From Streptomyces sp. NBC_00414 (lineage in GTDB: Bacteria; Actinomycetota; Actinomycetes; Streptomycetales; Streptomycetaceae), in NCBI RefSeq assembly GCF_036038375.1, contig NZ_CP107935.1:6634001-6698000 (forward strand): 64,000 nt of DNA, written 5' to 3'. This document shows, in pieces, positions 62,521-64,000 of this stretch. The notes under the pieces were generated by a model that saw only the letters and a list, made by a program, of their open reading frames with translations, did no database searches and was not told the origin of the DNA. The translations under genes and the position numbers were made by a program. The number at the start of each line of letters is the position of its first letter. Position 1 is the stretch's first letter.

Positions 62521-62955
62521 CTACGGCCGGTCGTCACGGGTCACCACCCTGTCCTTGACCAGCAGTTCGCCCGCCTCGCGCACGAGGACGTCCCGGCAGA
62601 CGCACACCAGGTGCAGCCGGGCGGGGCCGCCTCGCGGAACGGCGACGATCGAGACCAGGCTCTCGGCGGTCAGCGAGCCGTCGTCCGCGGGGGTGACGGT
62701 GAGCATGCCGACGTAGTGGCGGTGTGTCTCACCGGCGGACGCGAGACCGGCGGCGGCCTGCCGGGCGCCCTCGGTGAGGGCCGCACGGCCGCGTACCGGC
62801 TCCGGGAGCGAGGGCGGCTTGAAGGCGCCGTCCTCGGTGAAGGTGCCGGCCCAGGTCTCGGCCTCGCCCGAGTCCAGGTCCCGCATCTGCCGTGCGTAGA
62901 AGTGCTGCACCTCGGCGTATACGTCCGCCGGGGCCGTCGGGGCCTGTACCGCCAT
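62521..62955 (-). CDS. NTF2-like (SnoaL-family) polyketide tailoring protein
   Basis: This 144-residue single-domain protein has the alpha+beta barrel pattern of SnoaL-like proteins: VQHFYARQMRDLDSGEAETW, FTEDGAFKPPSLPEPVRGR, then four strands ending HLVCVCRDVLVREAG. Its form suits hydroxylase-type members such as SnoaL2/AclR or ActVI-ORFA rather than the fourth-ring cyclase SnoaL; that split is inference. ATG at 62955 begins the leftward operon with the SDR. Confidence 0.78.
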   Translation of the reverse strand: MAVQAPTAPADVYAEVQHFYARQMRDLDSGEAETWAGTFTEDGAFKPPSLPEPVRGRAALTEGARQAAAGLASAGETHRHYVGMLTVTPADDGSLTAESLVSIVAVPRGGPARLHLVCVCRDVLVREAGELLVKDRVVTRDDRP

Positions 62956-63191
62956 GCCGTGTTCCTTCCGCCGTTGCCGTGTACCGGGCGGGTGCGTTCC
63001 CGGCTTCCGGGGCTGAGGTCACGACGGTGGCAGCGGGCCCTCCAGGATCGGTCGAGCGCCGGACAGGCCCCGGCACCGGCGGGTGTTCAGCCGGGCTCCA
63101 ACGCTTCTCTAGCCGTGCTGGTGAGCATGGGCGGGCCGGCTGCAGGAACGCCGGCGGAACGCTTGCGGAGACCCATCGCCGGGAGGCTCGT

Positions 63192-63986
63192 GTGCGCATC
63201 ATCGACCTGTCCTCGCCCGTGGACGCGGCGGGTTTCGAACCCGATCCCGTGGTGCACGACGTCCTCGGCCCGAAGGAGGCCGCCACGCACATGAGCGAGG
63301 AGATGCGGGACCACTTCGGGATCGAGTTTGATCCGGCGGAACTGCCCGAGGGCGAGTTCCTCTCGCTCGACCGGCTCCAGCTGACGACCCACACCGGGAC
63401 GCACATCGACGCGCCCTCGCACTACGGCACACGCGCCTCCTACCGGGACGGCCCGCCGCGGCACATCGACGAGATGCCGCTCGACTGGTTCTTCCGGCCC
63501 GCGGTGGTGCTCGACCTGAGCGACCAGGGCACCGGCGCGGTCGGCGCCGACGTGCTCCAGCGGGAGCTGGACCGCATCGGCCACACCCTTTCGCCCATGG
63601 ACATCGTGCTGCTGCGGACCGGCGCCGACGCGTGGTCGGGGACGCAGAAGTACTTCACGGACTTCACCGGGCTCGACGGTTCGGCCGTGCACCTGCTGCT
63701 CGACCAGGGCGTACGGGTGATCGGCACGGACGCGTTCAGCCTGGACGCCCCGTTCGGCGACATCATCGGCCGCTACCGGGAGACGGGCGACCGCTCGGTG
63801 CTCTGGCCCGCCCACATGATCGGCCGGGACCGGGAGTACTGCCAGATAGAACGGCTCGCCGGGCTGGAGCAGTTGCCCGTCTCCCGCGGCTTCCGTCTCG
63901 CCTGCTTCCCGGTGCGGATCGCCGGCGCCGGCGCGGGCTGGGCGAGGGCGGTGGCACTGCTCGACGAGGACGAGCGAGACGAGTGA
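63192..63986 (+). CDS. PF04199 cyclase (metal-dependent hydrolase fold; DpsY/SnoaM/AknW type)
   Basis: This 264-residue protein starts RIIDLSSPVD and has the metal-binding motif HTGTHIDAPSHY near residues 74-85, then a TGADAW segment and IGTDAFSLDAPFG, as in PF04199. In anthracycline clusters members such as DpsY and AknW help close the second and third polyketide rings. GTG at 63192 follows GGGAGG. It is divergent from the NTF2-like gene and its operon probably continues past the right edge of the window. Confidence 0.88.
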   Translation: MRIIDLSSPVDAAGFEPDPVVHDVLGPKEAATHMSEEMRDHFGIEFDPAELPEGEFLSLDRLQLTTHTGTHIDAPSHYGTRASYRDGPPRHIDEMPLDWFFRPAVVLDLSDQGTGAVGADVLQRELDRIGHTLSPMDIVLLRTGADAWSGTQKYFTDFTGLDGSAVHLLLDQGVRVIGTDAFSLDAPFGDIIGRYRETGDRSVLWPAHMIGRDREYCQIERLAGLEQLPVSRGFRLACFPVRIAGAGAGWARAVALLDEDERDE

Positions 63987-64000
63987 GAAGTACCGCGTAG

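Noticed and set aside
63987..64000. Start of a further gene at the right edge
   Set aside because: Only 14 bases remain after the cyclase stop, too few to judge.

Overview
The window is high-GC actinobacterial DNA, almost certainly Streptomyces. GTG and TTG starts are frequent, genes overlap by ATGA or GTGA, spacers are short, and several families are typical of the genus: SsbB, a thioester-domain sortase substrate, SARP and ROK regulators, DUF5753, and paired long FtsX permeases. No rRNA, tRNA, insertion sequence or CRISPR array was seen.

Layout. 1-8760 (mostly +): the end of one GTPase gene and a second YfjP-like GTPase, the sporulation-type single-strand binding protein SsbB, a LAETG-anchored thioester surface protein, the ABC-F factor EttA, a hotdog thioesterase and a hypothetical protein. 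8781-16384 (-): an ABC exporter or cell-envelope system of two very large FtsX permeases, a 37-codon linking ORF and one ATPase. 16570-18154: a group II truncated haemoglobin divergent from a PCMT-like methyltransferase, with a tandem repeat between them. 18151-29411 (-): a seven-gene signalling block with GlnX-like membrane sensor, GlnH-like binding protein, coiled-coil protein, PknG-like kinase, PP2C phosphatase, VWA protein and FHA protein. It looks like an expanded form of the mycobacterial glnX-glnH-pknG amino-acid sensing locus.

29615-36480 (-): a sugar operon with a ROK regulator, lipoprotein binding protein, two permeases, GH4 phospho-glycosidase and a BadF/NagK-type sugar kinase. 36570-38690 is a small accessory patch: two related unknown genes inserted against a remnant of a DUF5753 gene, then a Uma2 protein. 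38923-49238 is mostly housekeeping or general: MscS channel, HNH nuclease, PadR with an ABC/FtsX pair, a small repeat protein coupled to 4-alpha-glucanotransferase, a membrane protein, a lipoprotein and an FAD monooxygenase.

49483-64000 is specialised metabolism. A NarL-type response regulator and DesK-type kinase flank a minimal azoline-forming RiPP locus: a 59-residue candidate precursor with a Cys-Ile-Cys core, translationally coupled to a fused RRE/E1-like/YcaO cyclodehydratase. This is the best candidate for an undescribed system. A divergent SARP gene then opens a glycosylated aromatic polyketide segment: NDP-hexose 3-dehydratase, 3-ketoreductase, dTDP-glucose 4,6-dehydratase, glycosyltransferase, its P450-like helper, an SDR, an NTF2-like protein and a PF04199 cyclase. 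The order strongly resembles the aknO-aknW part of the aclacinomycin (anthracycline) cluster as I recall it. The polyketide synthase genes should lie beyond the right edge.

A recurring oddity is tandem duplication of short segments at gene starts (permease at 12879, sugar permease at 33798, ABC ATPase at 42975, SDR at 62475, junction at 9764-9877). No database search was possible, so all functional names rest on recognition of motifs and gene context.
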